Origin: Candidatus Bathyarchaeota archaeon
Lineage (GTDB): Archaea; Thermoproteota; Bathyarchaeia; Bathyarchaeales; WUQV01
Length of the DNA: 64,000 bases
Assembly: GCA_021158125.1 (NCBI GenBank)
Contig: JAGGVF010000009.1
Coordinates: 1 to 64,000 of the forward strand
Direction: 5' to 3'
Shown here: one piece after another, positions 26,235 through 34,923 of the stretch
How positions within the stretch are numbered: position 1 is the stretch's first letter
Layout of the letters: the number at the start of each line of letters is the position of its first letter
The notes under the pieces: model-generated
Database searches by the model: none
What the model was told of the DNA's origin: nothing
Seen by the model: the letters and a program-made list of their open reading frames with translations, nothing else
Program-made: the position numbers and the translations under genes

Positions 26235-26672
26235 TTGACAATACCATCCGCAATGGTCACCCGCTTCTTCCAACTAGTAACAGATAAAAAGTTTACTGAA
26301 GCAGAGCGTGAGCTGCAAAGGTTAAGGCAGAAACTTGAGAAAAACGAGTGGAACGAAGGATACTTTAAAGCCTTAACGGGAATACTGCTCTCAGCAAAAT
26401 CGAACAATGACCAATACTCGTTCATGTCAAAAATAAATCTCAACGACGGAAAAATTCTCAAACAGTATCGAAAAGAGTTCCTTAAACAGGTAGATAACCG
26501 CTTACGGGAGGAATACGACCGAGGCTTCTTCTCAGCTTGGGCAGATTACATGCGCATTTTAATTAGAATTCACAAAAAAGCCCAAAAAGCGGAAGAAATG
26601 AATGATCCGCCTAGGATAAGTAAACAGAAAAAGGGGCAAATAACCATCGAAGCCTTTGTAAAACCTAAGTAA
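26235..26672 (+). CDS. Small helical protein with C-terminal PIP-like box, after radA
   Basis: A protein of 145 residues (TTG 26235, with GAGATGA just upstream) or 139 residues (ATG 26253). It is mostly alpha-helical and charged. Near the C-terminus the segment QITIEAFV fits the PCNA-interaction pattern Q-x-x-I-x-x-F, with Val in place of the final aromatic residue, and it is followed only by KPK. A terminal PIP box after a basic linker is the usual layout for PCNA clients such as FEN-1. With its position after radA this suggests a replication or repair role. No known family is recognised. Confidence 0.6.
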   Translation: MTIPSAMVTRFFQLVTDKKFTEAERELQRLRQKLEKNEWNEGYFKALTGILLSAKSNNDQYSFMSKINLNDGKILKQYRKEFLKQVDNRLREEYDRGFFSAWADYMRILIRIHKKAQKAEEMNDPPRISKQKKGQITIEAFVKPK

Positions 26673-26979
26673 AAGACGAAACGTAAATAGTCCAGAAAAG
26701 AACCAGAAAAACAATCCACGAAATGAAATATATTCCTATTCCAGTAGTAAACAGCTTAGTTGGCTTTTCAACTTTTGCAAAATAAAAATGTTTAAAAACA
26801 TAATAACTTAACAAATGAACAAGTAAAGCCAAAGTAAAGAAGGTTATAAAGTCAAAGAGGTTCAGTTCGCCGTAAATATTCTTTGTGTAAACACCGTATA
26901 AGACGCATATAAGAGCTGCAACTATTCCCAAAAAGAAACGAATCCAATAGATTTTTGTTAAAGCGCCCATACACTCCAC
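26665..26979 (-). CDS. Small three-span membrane protein
   Basis: A 104-residue protein with three hydrophobic segments at about 10-28, 42-63 and 80-99 and short polar loops. The family is not recognised. It overlaps the 3' end of the gene at 26235 by eight bases in convergent orientation. Confidence 0.55.
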   Translation of the reverse strand: MECMGALTKIYWIRFFLGIVAALICVLYGVYTKNIYGELNLFDFITFFTLALLVHLLSYYVFKHFYFAKVEKPTKLFTTGIGIYFISWIVFLVLFWTIYVSSFT

Positions 26980-27081
26980 CGTACTTCAAGGCTTTTTCTC
27001 ACAATTAATAAATAAGGCTTGTCTTTCATCACATGCAAACAGCTTAAAGGAAAGGACACAAAATCATCTGCTGGGAAAAAC

Positions 27082-29085
27082 TTGCATAAAGAACCGACAA
27101 GTTTTGACATAGCCGCAGTAGTTGCGGAGCTAAACAAAGTAGTTAGAATAGGCGATGCCAGAATAAACAATGTTTACCAGATAAACCCGAAAACAATAAT
27201 TTTAAAGATTAAAAATCCAGGTACGCAAGCTTTCAACCTTCTTGTCGAAGCTGGAAAAAGAATGCACCTTACATCATACCAAATTGAAAAACCCCTGAAA
27301 CCTCCACCGTTCTGTATGGCATTAAGAAAATACCTGCGAAATGGAATAATAAATGAAATAAGCCAGCACGAATTCGAAAGAATAGCAAAAATAGGAGTGA
27401 AAACAAAATTTGGAGATTTCAAGTTAGTAATTGAACTATTCGGTGACGGAAACATAATCTTGGTAGATCCTGAAAACAGAATCTTGCACGCTATGACTTA
27501 TAAGAGAATGAGAGACAGAAACGTGATAAGAGGCGAAGAATTCAAGTATCCCCCTCCAAGTGGCATGAACCCCCTAAAGTTCAGTAAGGAGGATTTTGAG
27601 AAAATTAGGGAAATGGGAGAAATTGAAGTTGTAAAGGCCCTAACTAGATTTTTCAGCATAGGCGGCATTTACGCAGAAGAAACACTTCTCAGAACTGAAG
27701 TTCCGAAAAAAACTTTATGCAAAGAACTCAAGCTTGAAGAATTAGATAGAATTCGTGAAGAACTAATCAGAATGGTTCTGCAAGTAAAATCGGGAAAGCT
27801 GGAACCAGCCATTGTTATTGATAAGAAAGATGAACCAATAGATGCTATACCAATTTCTTTAAAGACCTATGAAAAATACAAGCATAAAACCTTCGAATCT
27901 TTCAACGAAGCACTGGACGAGTTCTATATTAAGAAGAGTCTTGAAGAAAAGGAAGAGAAAACCTCAGAAAAAATCGAGAAACAATTAAAGAAAATGCAAA
28001 GACGACTAAAAAGCCAAGAAGAAGCCGTTGAAAAGATAAAGGAAGAAATAGAGAGAAAAAAGAGAATAGGCAATCTAATCTACTTACACTTTCACGAACT
28101 TCAAACTCTCTTCCAAAGAATCGAGGAAATACGTAAAAAGGGAGGAAACTGGACAGAAAAAGTTAAGGCTATATCCTTCCCAAAAGTTTCCATTCAAAAG
28201 ATAGATTCTAAAAAAATGTTAGTTACCATAAAAATCGATGGGGAAGAGCTTTTACTTAATCTTAGACATTCAATTCAGGAAAATGCCGCAAAATATTATT
28301 CTGAGTCAAAAAAGGCTGAAAAGAAGCTTAAAGGAGCTTTAGAGGCTATTAAAGAAACTAAAAAACGAATTGAAGAGCTGAAAATGGGCTTAAGCAAAGC
28401 TTTAGCTGAAGAAAAAACCAAAATAGAGGTTCCAGCAAAAGTTCGTAGGAAGGCTTGGTATGAAAAGTTCAGATGGTTCCACTCATCAGAAGGATTCCTC
28501 GTTCTCGGAGGAAAAGACGCAACAACAAATGAACTGCTTATTAAAAAGTATACGGATCCAGAAGACATAGTCTTTCATGCGGACATTGCCGGGGCACCGT
28601 TTGTAATAATTAAAACTGGGGGAAAGAAGCCTTCGGAAAAAACTATAATGGAAGCGGCTCAATTTGCAGCTTCCTTTTCAAAGGCTTGGAAGATGGGGCT
28701 TGGCTCCTTAGACGTTTACTGGGTAAAGCCCGAACAAGTTAGTAAAAGTGCGCCTCCAGGCCAATTTTTGAAAAAGGGTGCATTTGTTATTCGAGGAAAG
28801 AAAAACTATGTTAGACATGTACCGCTTAGAACAGCAGTTGGCATAACATTCAAAAATGGACAGCCACTCATAATCGGCGGACCAACAGAAGCAATTTCGA
28901 AACAAACCGACATCTACGTAGAAATTGTACCTGGAGATACTTCAAGCGGACGTTTAGCCAAACAAATAGTGAAAACTTTAGTTGAGAAGCTCCCAAAAGA
29001 GACCAGTAAAAGAATTCTAAAGATTCCAATAGATGAAGTCCAGTCTTTCATTCCTTCGGGGAAGGGAAGAATTCTAAAGAAATAA
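27082..29085 (+). CDS. NFACT-family protein (Rqc2/RqcH homolog)
   Basis: A 667-residue ribosome-quality-control factor. Homologs bind stalled large ribosomal subunits with peptidyl-tRNA and direct C-terminal tailing. The NFACT-N domain occupies about the first 200 residues (TSFDIAAVVAEL, GKRMHLTSYQI), long charged coiled coils span about 290-440, and the NFACT-R (DUF814) domain with WYEKFRWF and PEDIVFHADIAGAPFVIIK lies near 455-580. TTG 27082 gives MHKEPTSFD, matching family starts; an in-frame TTG at 27019 would add 21 unlikely residues. Confidence 0.9.
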   Translation: MHKEPTSFDIAAVVAELNKVVRIGDARINNVYQINPKTIILKIKNPGTQAFNLLVEAGKRMHLTSYQIEKPLKPPPFCMALRKYLRNGIINEISQHEFERIAKIGVKTKFGDFKLVIELFGDGNIILVDPENRILHAMTYKRMRDRNVIRGEEFKYPPPSGMNPLKFSKEDFEKIREMGEIEVVKALTRFFSIGGIYAEETLLRTEVPKKTLCKELKLEELDRIREELIRMVLQVKSGKLEPAIVIDKKDEPIDAIPISLKTYEKYKHKTFESFNEALDEFYIKKSLEEKEEKTSEKIEKQLKKMQRRLKSQEEAVEKIKEEIERKKRIGNLIYLHFHELQTLFQRIEEIRKKGGNWTEKVKAISFPKVSIQKIDSKKMLVTIKIDGEELLLNLRHSIQENAAKYYSESKKAEKKLKGALEAIKETKKRIEELKMGLSKALAEEKTKIEVPAKVRRKAWYEKFRWFHSSEGFLVLGGKDATTNELLIKKYTDPEDIVFHADIAGAPFVIIKTGGKKPSEKTIMEAAQFAASFSKAWKMGLGSLDVYWVKPEQVSKSAPPGQFLKKGAFVIRGKKNYVRHVPLRTAVGITFKNGQPLIIGGPTEAISKQTDIYVEIVPGDTSSGRLAKQIVKTLVEKLPKETSKRILKIPIDEVQSFIPSGKGRILKK

Positions 29086-29109
29086 AACCATGTTTCTATT
29101 TTGATTTTA

Positions 29110-29751
29110 TCAAAAACCAGGAATTTTTACTCTTTTATAAACTATGTCTAAGATCTTAGAGATTGCTGATATGCATATTACGAACAGCAGGGCAACCATT
29201 CCGTAGACTTCGAGCGGTGAAACTGACCACGTGGGTACTATCCATTTAGCCTTTGATAATATGTCTTGTACAGCTATTGCGAAGGCTACAACCCCATATT
29301 TTGGAAGATAGGCTGCTTCATTTGACCACGCTGGCAATGCAATTCTTATGGCTTGTGGAAGTATTATGTGGCGGATTATCTGAAGCCTGTTCATTCCAAT
29401 TGCACGGGCGGCAATTATTTGTCCTTGGCCTATTGATTCTATTCCTTGCCTAAAATACTCGGATTGGTAAGCTCCGCTGTTTATGCCCAAAGTTAGAAAT
29501 GCCGCTGTGAAGTTGTCTATTCCATACTCAACTAAACCAAAGTATATTATGAATAGCTGAACAAGCATGGGGGTTCCCCGTATAAACTCTACATAAGCGG
29601 TTGCAATTGGAGATAATACTTTGCCACCATATTTTCTGAGAAGCACTAGAATCCATCCTAAAACGAAACCCATGGCTAAGCCTATCGCTGCAAGTTCGAA
29701 GGTTGTGGCAAGACCCTTTAATAGTTCTGGGAAATAATCGAACAAGAGCAT
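29110..29751 (-). CDS. Polar amino-acid ABC transporter permease
   Basis: A 213-residue inner-membrane permease of the His/Glu/Gln/Arg family. The EAA-type loop that contacts the ATPase is visible as ARAIGMNRLQIIRHIILPQAIRIALP, and the N-terminal ATTFELAAIGLAMG region is typical. It overlaps the ATPase gene by one base and is the last gene of the four-gene operon. With the second permease (30527) it should form a heterodimeric channel. Confidence 0.92.
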   Translation of the reverse strand: MLLFDYFPELLKGLATTFELAAIGLAMGFVLGWILVLLRKYGGKVLSPIATAYVEFIRGTPMLVQLFIIYFGLVEYGIDNFTAAFLTLGINSGAYQSEYFRQGIESIGQGQIIAARAIGMNRLQIIRHIILPQAIRIALPAWSNEAAYLPKYGVVAFAIAVQDILSKAKWIVPTWSVSPLEVYGMVALLFVICISAISKILDIVYKRVKIPGF

Positions 29752-30530
29752 CAGCCCTCCGGAGCGGTTTTTCCTTTTCTACCGTAAAGTTCCCCTATCT
29801 TGCTTAGAAATCGTCTAACTCTCTCTGTTTTCGGTTTGGTGAAGAAATGTTCCGGTGTTCCTCTTTCTACTACCACTCCGTTGTCGATGAATATCATCTC
29901 AGAGGCTACGGAACGGGCAAATCCCATTTCATGCGTAACAACAAGCATGGTTGTTTTTTCCTTAGCTAAATCTAACATTACGTTGAGCACTTCACCTATG
30001 AGCTCCGGGTCAAGGGCAGATGTGGGTTCATCGAATAGTATGATGTCGGGTTCCATGGCTAGGGCTCTTGCAATTCCTACTCTCTGTTTTTGGCCGCCCG
30101 AGAGTTGACCTGGATAATGATGACTCCACTTTTCCATTCTCACCTTCTTTAAGGCTTCCATGGCCTTTTTTCTCGCCTCTTCTTTCGGCATTTTCTTAAC
30201 AACTCGTAAGCCCAATGCAACATTATCTAGCGCTGTTAAGTGATTAAATAGGTTAAAGTGCTGAAAAACCATCCCTATTCTGGTTCTAACCTTGTTTAAA
30301 TCGACACTTGGATCTGTAATGTCAACTCCTCGAATGTACACTTTACCTTTGTCCGGTGGATCCAGCATATTAATGCAGCGGAGTAGAGTTGACTTTCCGG
30401 ATCCACTTGGGCCAAAAATTACCTTTGTTTCTCCCTCATTAATATCGAAGGATATTCCCTTAAGAACTTGCAATTTACCGTAGGACTTCCAGATATTTTC
30501 AACTTTAAGGACTTTTTCCATATCGTTCAC
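29751..30530 (-). CDS. Polar amino-acid ABC transporter ATPase
   Basis: A 259-residue GlnQ/HisP-type ATPase that powers amino-acid import. Walker A (GPSGSGKST), the Q loop (GMVFQHFNLF), signature LSGGQKQRVGIARAL, Walker B (IILFDEPTSALD) and the switch His (VVTHEMGFA) are all intact. It is encoded between two permease genes and overlaps both by one to four bases. Confidence 0.95.
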   Translation of the reverse strand: MNDMEKVLKVENIWKSYGKLQVLKGISFDINEGETKVIFGPSGSGKSTLLRCINMLDPPDKGKVYIRGVDITDPSVDLNKVRTRIGMVFQHFNLFNHLTALDNVALGLRVVKKMPKEEARKKAMEALKKVRMEKWSHHYPGQLSGGQKQRVGIARALAMEPDIILFDEPTSALDPELIGEVLNVMLDLAKEKTTMLVVTHEMGFARSVASEMIFIDNGVVVERGTPEHFFTKPKTERVRRFLSKIGELYGRKGKTAPEG

Positions 30531-31231
30531 CTGCTATAACCCATCAATTTCTTCTTTTTCATTCCCCATACGCTTAATGCCTTAGAGACGGGATAAGTTA
30601 GGGCGAAGTAGATTATTGAAGCGATTAAGTATGGAAGCACCAAGTCGAATGGGCTTGTTATCATTCCTGCTTTCTGTTCTGAGGCACGAATGTAGTCTGC
30701 CCATCTCATGAGTTCTGGTATGCCTATGGTGTATGCCCACGAAGTATCCTTTAACTGGTTGGCGTATTCATTAACCCATCCGGGCAATGCTAGGAAGAAC
30801 ATTTGTGGAAAAATTACATGTCTCATTACTTGCAGTTTGGTCATTCCAAGCGAAAGTCCAGCGATCATCTGTTGTCCGCTGACTGCTTCTATTGCGCTTC
30901 TGAAAATTTGTGATTGAAACGCGGAACTTGTTAGTCCTATTGGCAGTATCACCGAAAGATAGGACAAGAATGGGTCGTCAAATAATGGTGGAAGGAGGGC
31001 GAAGTAAAACATGAATATGAGAACTATAAGCGGTATGCTTCTGAAGATTTTCTCGTAGCCGTCCACAATTCTTGAAAGAATTTTTCCTCCATAAACTCTT
31101 GCAAATGCAAGGGGTAAACCTAAAACTGCTCCAAGCCCGAATCCAAAAATTGTTAATTCAAGGGTTGTCGGTGTTGCTTGCAACAGAAGATAAAAATAAT
31201 GGGAGATTTTGTCCCACATAGGATGCACCAA
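30527..31231 (-). CDS. Polar amino-acid ABC transporter permease
   Basis: A permease of 234 residues. The EAA loop is seen in GLSLGMTKLQVMRHVIFPQMFFLALP and the N-terminal TPTTLELTIFGFGLGAVLG region matches the family. The longest frame starts at TTG 31231; ATG 31219, four codons on, is the alternative. It lies 28 bases after the binding-protein gene and overlaps the ATPase gene by four bases. Confidence 0.92.
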   Translation of the reverse strand: MVHPMWDKISHYFYLLLQATPTTLELTIFGFGLGAVLGLPLAFARVYGGKILSRIVDGYEKIFRSIPLIVLIFMFYFALLPPLFDDPFLSYLSVILPIGLTSSAFQSQIFRSAIEAVSGQQMIAGLSLGMTKLQVMRHVIFPQMFFLALPGWVNEYANQLKDTSWAYTIGIPELMRWADYIRASEQKAGMITSPFDLVLPYLIASIIYFALTYPVSKALSVWGMKKKKLMGYSR

Positions 31232-31259
31232 GCGGCTTTCTCTTAACTGCCTATTGACA

Positions 31260-32087
31260 CTAAATTCCGGCGAACCATTTCTCCATAAGGCTTGCTATCG
31301 TTCCGTCCTTCATCAGATGTACAATTGCTTTATTGACTTCATTACGGAACTCTACAGCTCCCTTCGGCATGAAGAGTACGCATGGTTCAGCTGGGACCTC
31401 AAATATTATTTTGATTGGATAAGTCTTAGCGAAGACTTCTACGGGTGGCTTGTCTATGAAACCTGCGTCGATTTGTCCGTTAACTACGTCTTGAACTATT
31501 ACGTCTGCCTTGTCATATCTGTGAATTTGGGATTCTGACATGTTTCCTGCATCTACTTGTTCCATTAACAAGTCATCTTCTGTCGTTGCGCTTTGAACAC
31601 CAACCGTAATTCCGAGTTCTCCAATGTCCCATAAGTGTTCAATGGTAATATTGCTGTCTGAACGTACAAACAGAGCCTGCGTTGGCACATAATATGGAAC
31701 CGAGTATTCGTATCTGTCCGCTCTTTCATCGGTGAGGAATGTTGCTGCAGCTATCATGTCTATTGTTCCCGACTCAAGGGCTCCCCATAAAGCGTCAAAT
31801 GACATGTCTTTCCATTCAACGGTTATGCCGAGTTCTCCTGCAATAGCATTGACAAAGTCTATGTCAAATCCCTCTATTTTCTGTGTTGTCGTGTTTATGT
31901 ATTCATATGGCGGATAGTCAGCGCTTGTTCCAACAACTATTTTTCCCTTTTCTTTAATTTGTTCCCAGAATGACTTTGTTGGTACTTGGGCTCTTTGATA
32001 CCCAAAGTAGTCCCCCACAAAATATGCTGCTACGCCAACTATGATTAAAACTATGAGAAAGCTCGCCCAAACTGTTTTACTAACCAT
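31260..32087 (-). CDS. Amino-acid ABC transporter substrate-binding protein
   Basis: A 275-residue extracytoplasmic binding protein (SBP_bac_3 family). An N-terminal membrane anchor (ASFLIVLIIVGVAAYFVG) without a lipobox cysteine precedes the domain start KGKIVVGTSADYPPYEY. Family segments GFDIDFVNAIAGELG, AAATFLTDERADRYEYSVPYY and GAVEFRNEVNKAI are present. Acidic or polar amino acids are likely ligands, but the specificity cannot be read from sequence. It is the first gene of the operon. Confidence 0.93.
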   Translation of the reverse strand: MVSKTVWASFLIVLIIVGVAAYFVGDYFGYQRAQVPTKSFWEQIKEKGKIVVGTSADYPPYEYINTTTQKIEGFDIDFVNAIAGELGITVEWKDMSFDALWGALESGTIDMIAAATFLTDERADRYEYSVPYYVPTQALFVRSDSNITIEHLWDIGELGITVGVQSATTEDDLLMEQVDAGNMSESQIHRYDKADVIVQDVVNGQIDAGFIDKPPVEVFAKTYPIKIIFEVPAEPCVLFMPKGAVEFRNEVNKAIVHLMKDGTIASLMEKWFAGI

Positions 32088-32147
32088 ATTCTTTCACAGC
32101 TCCTAAGATTACTATTAGAAGGTGAATTTATATCTTTACATTAGATT

Positions 32148-32993
32148 TTAGTTTTTACGTTTTATTCCGGTTACAATTACGACTTTTTTACCGTGATATT
32201 TCCTTGAAATGAACATGGCTAGTAAAACAGCTGGATCATAATTTGGGTATCTTTCGCTTAGCCGCAGCACAGAATTTAACTCAACTGTTGTTTCTATTCT
32301 TGTGTATGGTAGATCTAGAAACCTTTTTTCAACGTTTTTTCCTTCTTCTCCGTGGGTGTAAATTGAGTTAAAGGCTTTTTTGTGGTTCTCGTCGATTTCT
32401 TCATCTTTGCAAATTTTAATTAGTGGATGATTTGGAAGTACACATGCAATTGTCGTAGGCGGTTTTTCAATTAGGCCTTTATCTTTCATCTCTTTAAATC
32501 CCTGAGCAATTCCGTAGGCTAGCACGAGGTCCGCTGAGGGAACGAAGACGTAGTCTGGCTTTAAATCTACTAGTTCGTAACTTATTGCAGTATCGCCTCG
32601 CCACCTTTCAGCGACTCCGGGGGATATGTTGATTAATCCTTTTTTCTGGGATATTCTTTCAGCCAATTTATACGAATCATAGAAGTATTTGCCTTTCACT
32701 AGAATTTTTGCACCAAACCTTCTAATAGCGTTAATTTTTTCTTCTGGGGTTGACTCCGGAACTAAAACAACTGCTTTTTCTTTCATCCAATAAGCTAAGG
32801 AAATGCCCGCATTACCGCTGGAAGCCACAATATACTTTTTGTTTTTGCCAAACTTCTTAATCAGATAGGTTGTCTCTCTGTCTTTATGGCTGCCAGATGG
32901 GTTATTACATTCCATTTTTAGAAAGCAACCTAGAAATTCATCATATACGACAGGGGTTGAACCTACTTTTGGAGGCTTCGAAATCTCTTTCAT
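32148..32993 (-). CDS. PLP-dependent threonine synthase-like enzyme
   Basis: A 281-residue fold-type II PLP enzyme. The cofactor lysine is Lys37 in NPSGSHKDRE, and SSGNAGISLAYW is the loop that binds the substrate carboxylate. At 281 residues it is shorter than threonine synthase (350-500) and lacks its N-terminal zinc or lid region, so another beta-replacement or dehydratase activity is possible. It lies alone between the ABC transporter operon and the divergent FEN-1 gene. Confidence 0.7.
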   Translation of the reverse strand: MKEISKPPKVGSTPVVYDEFLGCFLKMECNNPSGSHKDRETTYLIKKFGKNKKYIVASSGNAGISLAYWMKEKAVVLVPESTPEEKINAIRRFGAKILVKGKYFYDSYKLAERISQKKGLINISPGVAERWRGDTAISYELVDLKPDYVFVPSADLVLAYGIAQGFKEMKDKGLIEKPPTTIACVLPNHPLIKICKDEEIDENHKKAFNSIYTHGEEGKNVEKRFLDLPYTRIETTVELNSVLRLSERYPNYDPAVLLAMFISRKYHGKKVVIVTGIKRKN

Positions 32994-33073
32994 TTTATCT
33001 GAGATAAATTGTCTTTCCTAGTAGTAAACTTTTATTGCCTAGTTCATTTTTGTTAAGTTTGGGCGTATCGGTT

Positions 33074-34108
33074 TTGGGGGTTAACCTCCGCGATTTAGTT
33101 CCGAAGACAACTGCTGAACTTAAAGATTTAAGTGGAAAATCCATTGCTATTGATGCTTATAATGCCCTCTACCAGTTTTTAGCGATAATTAGGCAGCCGG
33201 ACGGAACGCCGCTTAAAGACAGCCAAGGAAGAATTACAAGTCATTTAAGCGGACTACTGTACCGAACAGCCAACCTAGTTGAGTTGGGAATAAAACCAAT
33301 TTACGTTTTCGATGGGATTCCGCCAGCATTGAAGGAGGCTGAGATAAAGCGTAGAATGAGAATGAAGGAAGAAGCTCTGGTAAAGTATGAGAAGGCAATT
33401 AAAGAGGGGAAAATTGAAGAAGCACGCATGTATGCGCAGGCTACAGCTACTTTGAAGGATTATATGGCTGAAGATGCGAAGCGTCTTCTAAACCTTATGG
33501 GGATTCCTTGGGTTCAAGCTCCAAGTGAGGGAGAAGCTCAAGCCGCTTATATGGCTAAAAAGGGTGATGCAGACTACTGCGCAAGCCAAGATTATGATTC
33601 GCTGCTTTATGGAGCGCCAAAACTGGCAAGAAACGTAACCATAAGCGGAAGAAGAAAACTTCCAAGAAAACCAGTCTACGTGGAAGTTAAACCTGAAATA
33701 GTTGAATTAAAAAGGGTTCTCGAAGAATTGGGAATCACGCATCAACAGCTTATTGACATAGGAATACTTGTTGGAACCGACTATAATCCTGAAGGCGTAA
33801 AAGGTATTGGGCCGAAAACAGCCCTAAAACTAATTAAAGAACATGGAAGTCTGGAAAACCTTCTTCCAAAACTGAAAGAAGCAGAATTTCCAGTTCCACC
33901 AGAAAAAATACGTGAAATTTTTCTGAAACCAAAAGTTACCGACAATTATAAGGTTGAATGGAAAGAACCAGACGTAGAAGGCGTAATCAATTTCCTATGT
34001 GGAGAAAGAGACTTCAGCGAAGACAGAGTTCGCAAGGCACTTGAGAAAATGAAGGAAGGAATAAGAGAGGCAAAGGGAAAGACTACCCTTGAAAGATGGT
34101 TTGGTTAA
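33074..34108 (+). CDS. fen: Flap endonuclease 1
   Basis: A structure-specific nuclease (344 residues) that removes 5' flaps in Okazaki-fragment maturation and repair. The XPG-N (GVNLRDLVP, IDAYNALYQFL) and XPG-I (APSEGEAQAAYMA, SQDYDSLLYG) active-site segments and the H2TH region (VGTDYNPEGVKGIGPKTAL) are intact. The C-terminus KTTLERWFG is a PCNA-binding PIP box. The start at TTG 33074 puts Gly at position 2, which is conserved in the family; TTG 33059 in the same frame is an alternative. Confidence 0.95.
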   Translation: MGVNLRDLVPKTTAELKDLSGKSIAIDAYNALYQFLAIIRQPDGTPLKDSQGRITSHLSGLLYRTANLVELGIKPIYVFDGIPPALKEAEIKRRMRMKEEALVKYEKAIKEGKIEEARMYAQATATLKDYMAEDAKRLLNLMGIPWVQAPSEGEAQAAYMAKKGDADYCASQDYDSLLYGAPKLARNVTISGRRKLPRKPVYVEVKPEIVELKRVLEELGITHQQLIDIGILVGTDYNPEGVKGIGPKTALKLIKEHGSLENLLPKLKEAEFPVPPEKIREIFLKPKVTDNYKVEWKEPDVEGVINFLCGERDFSEDRVRKALEKMKEGIREAKGKTTLERWFG

Positions 34109-34117
34109 ACATCGTCT

Positions 34118-34844
34118 TCACAAGATTTTATGTCCATAACGGCCAGTTAACGGAACAAACGCTACTCCACCAAGATTTTCTTTGACAATTTTCTCCCCAA
34201 TTTTCCTAATCTTATACAGAGTTTGGAATAGGTGCATGCCGCCAACTGGAATTATAAGTATTCCTCCGCTCTTCAACTGTTCGGTTAATGGTTTTGGGAT
34301 GTCTGGTGCGGCTGCAGTTACCAGAATTCTGTCGAAGGGTGCCTTTTCAGCTAATCCTAGGGAGCCGTCGCGGCATGTAACCGTTACTCTGTCACCATAT
34401 CCAGCTTTAGCAACGTTTTCTCTTGCGAAGTTAGCTAAACCCTCAATTATTTCCACGGTGTACACATGCCCCCATGCATCCTTCGGTTTATCGCTTGGAG
34501 CGACAACTTCGGCGATTGTGCATGCGTGCCACCCGCTTCCAGCTCCAACCTCCAAAACTTTCTGGCCTACCTCTAATTCTAGGGCTTCATTCATTATTGC
34601 AACCATGTTTCGCCCAGCTGGGCCGCTATAACCTTTAAGCCCAACCGTGTGGCGCCGAAACTGTCTGCCCAAAACCTATTGGAAGCGGAGTGTCAACGGC
34701 CGCGTAATCTTTCATATGTTCAGGAAGGAACAATTCACGTTTAACACATTTCATAGCCCTAATAATTTTATCTGAACGTAAAATTCCTTCACGAATCAAA
34801 TTCTGGATAAGTCTTTCCCATTCGTTTGAATGTTTCATAACCAA
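34118..34844 (-). pseudogene. pcm: Protein-L-isoaspartate O-methyltransferase, frame disrupted
   Basis: The gene would encode a repair methyltransferase for isoaspartyl residues. The N-terminal part (34844-34635) reads through [14 protein letters not shown] and then stops. The C-terminal part (from about 34606) resumes in another frame as [28 protein letters not shown] with an intact SAM site. Homologs join SAPH directly to MVAIM; here 40 extra bases (34607-34646) intervene and shift the frame. A true pseudogene, an assembly error, a +1 frameshift that keeps 13 extra residues, or a spliced insert are all conceivable; the first two are most likely. Confidence 0.75.
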
Positions 34845-34923
34845 ACCTCAAATCAACTTAAAGGGTAGCAGAATATTTTAAGAATTTGTAACAGCCCAAC
34901 AAAAAGCGGCTGAGTATGGTCTG

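Noticed and set aside
34607-34646. Archaeal mRNA intron in pcm
   Set aside because: No 3-4-3 bulge-helix-bulge can be formed at any of the three cut positions allowed by the shared AC; kept only as a remote alternative.
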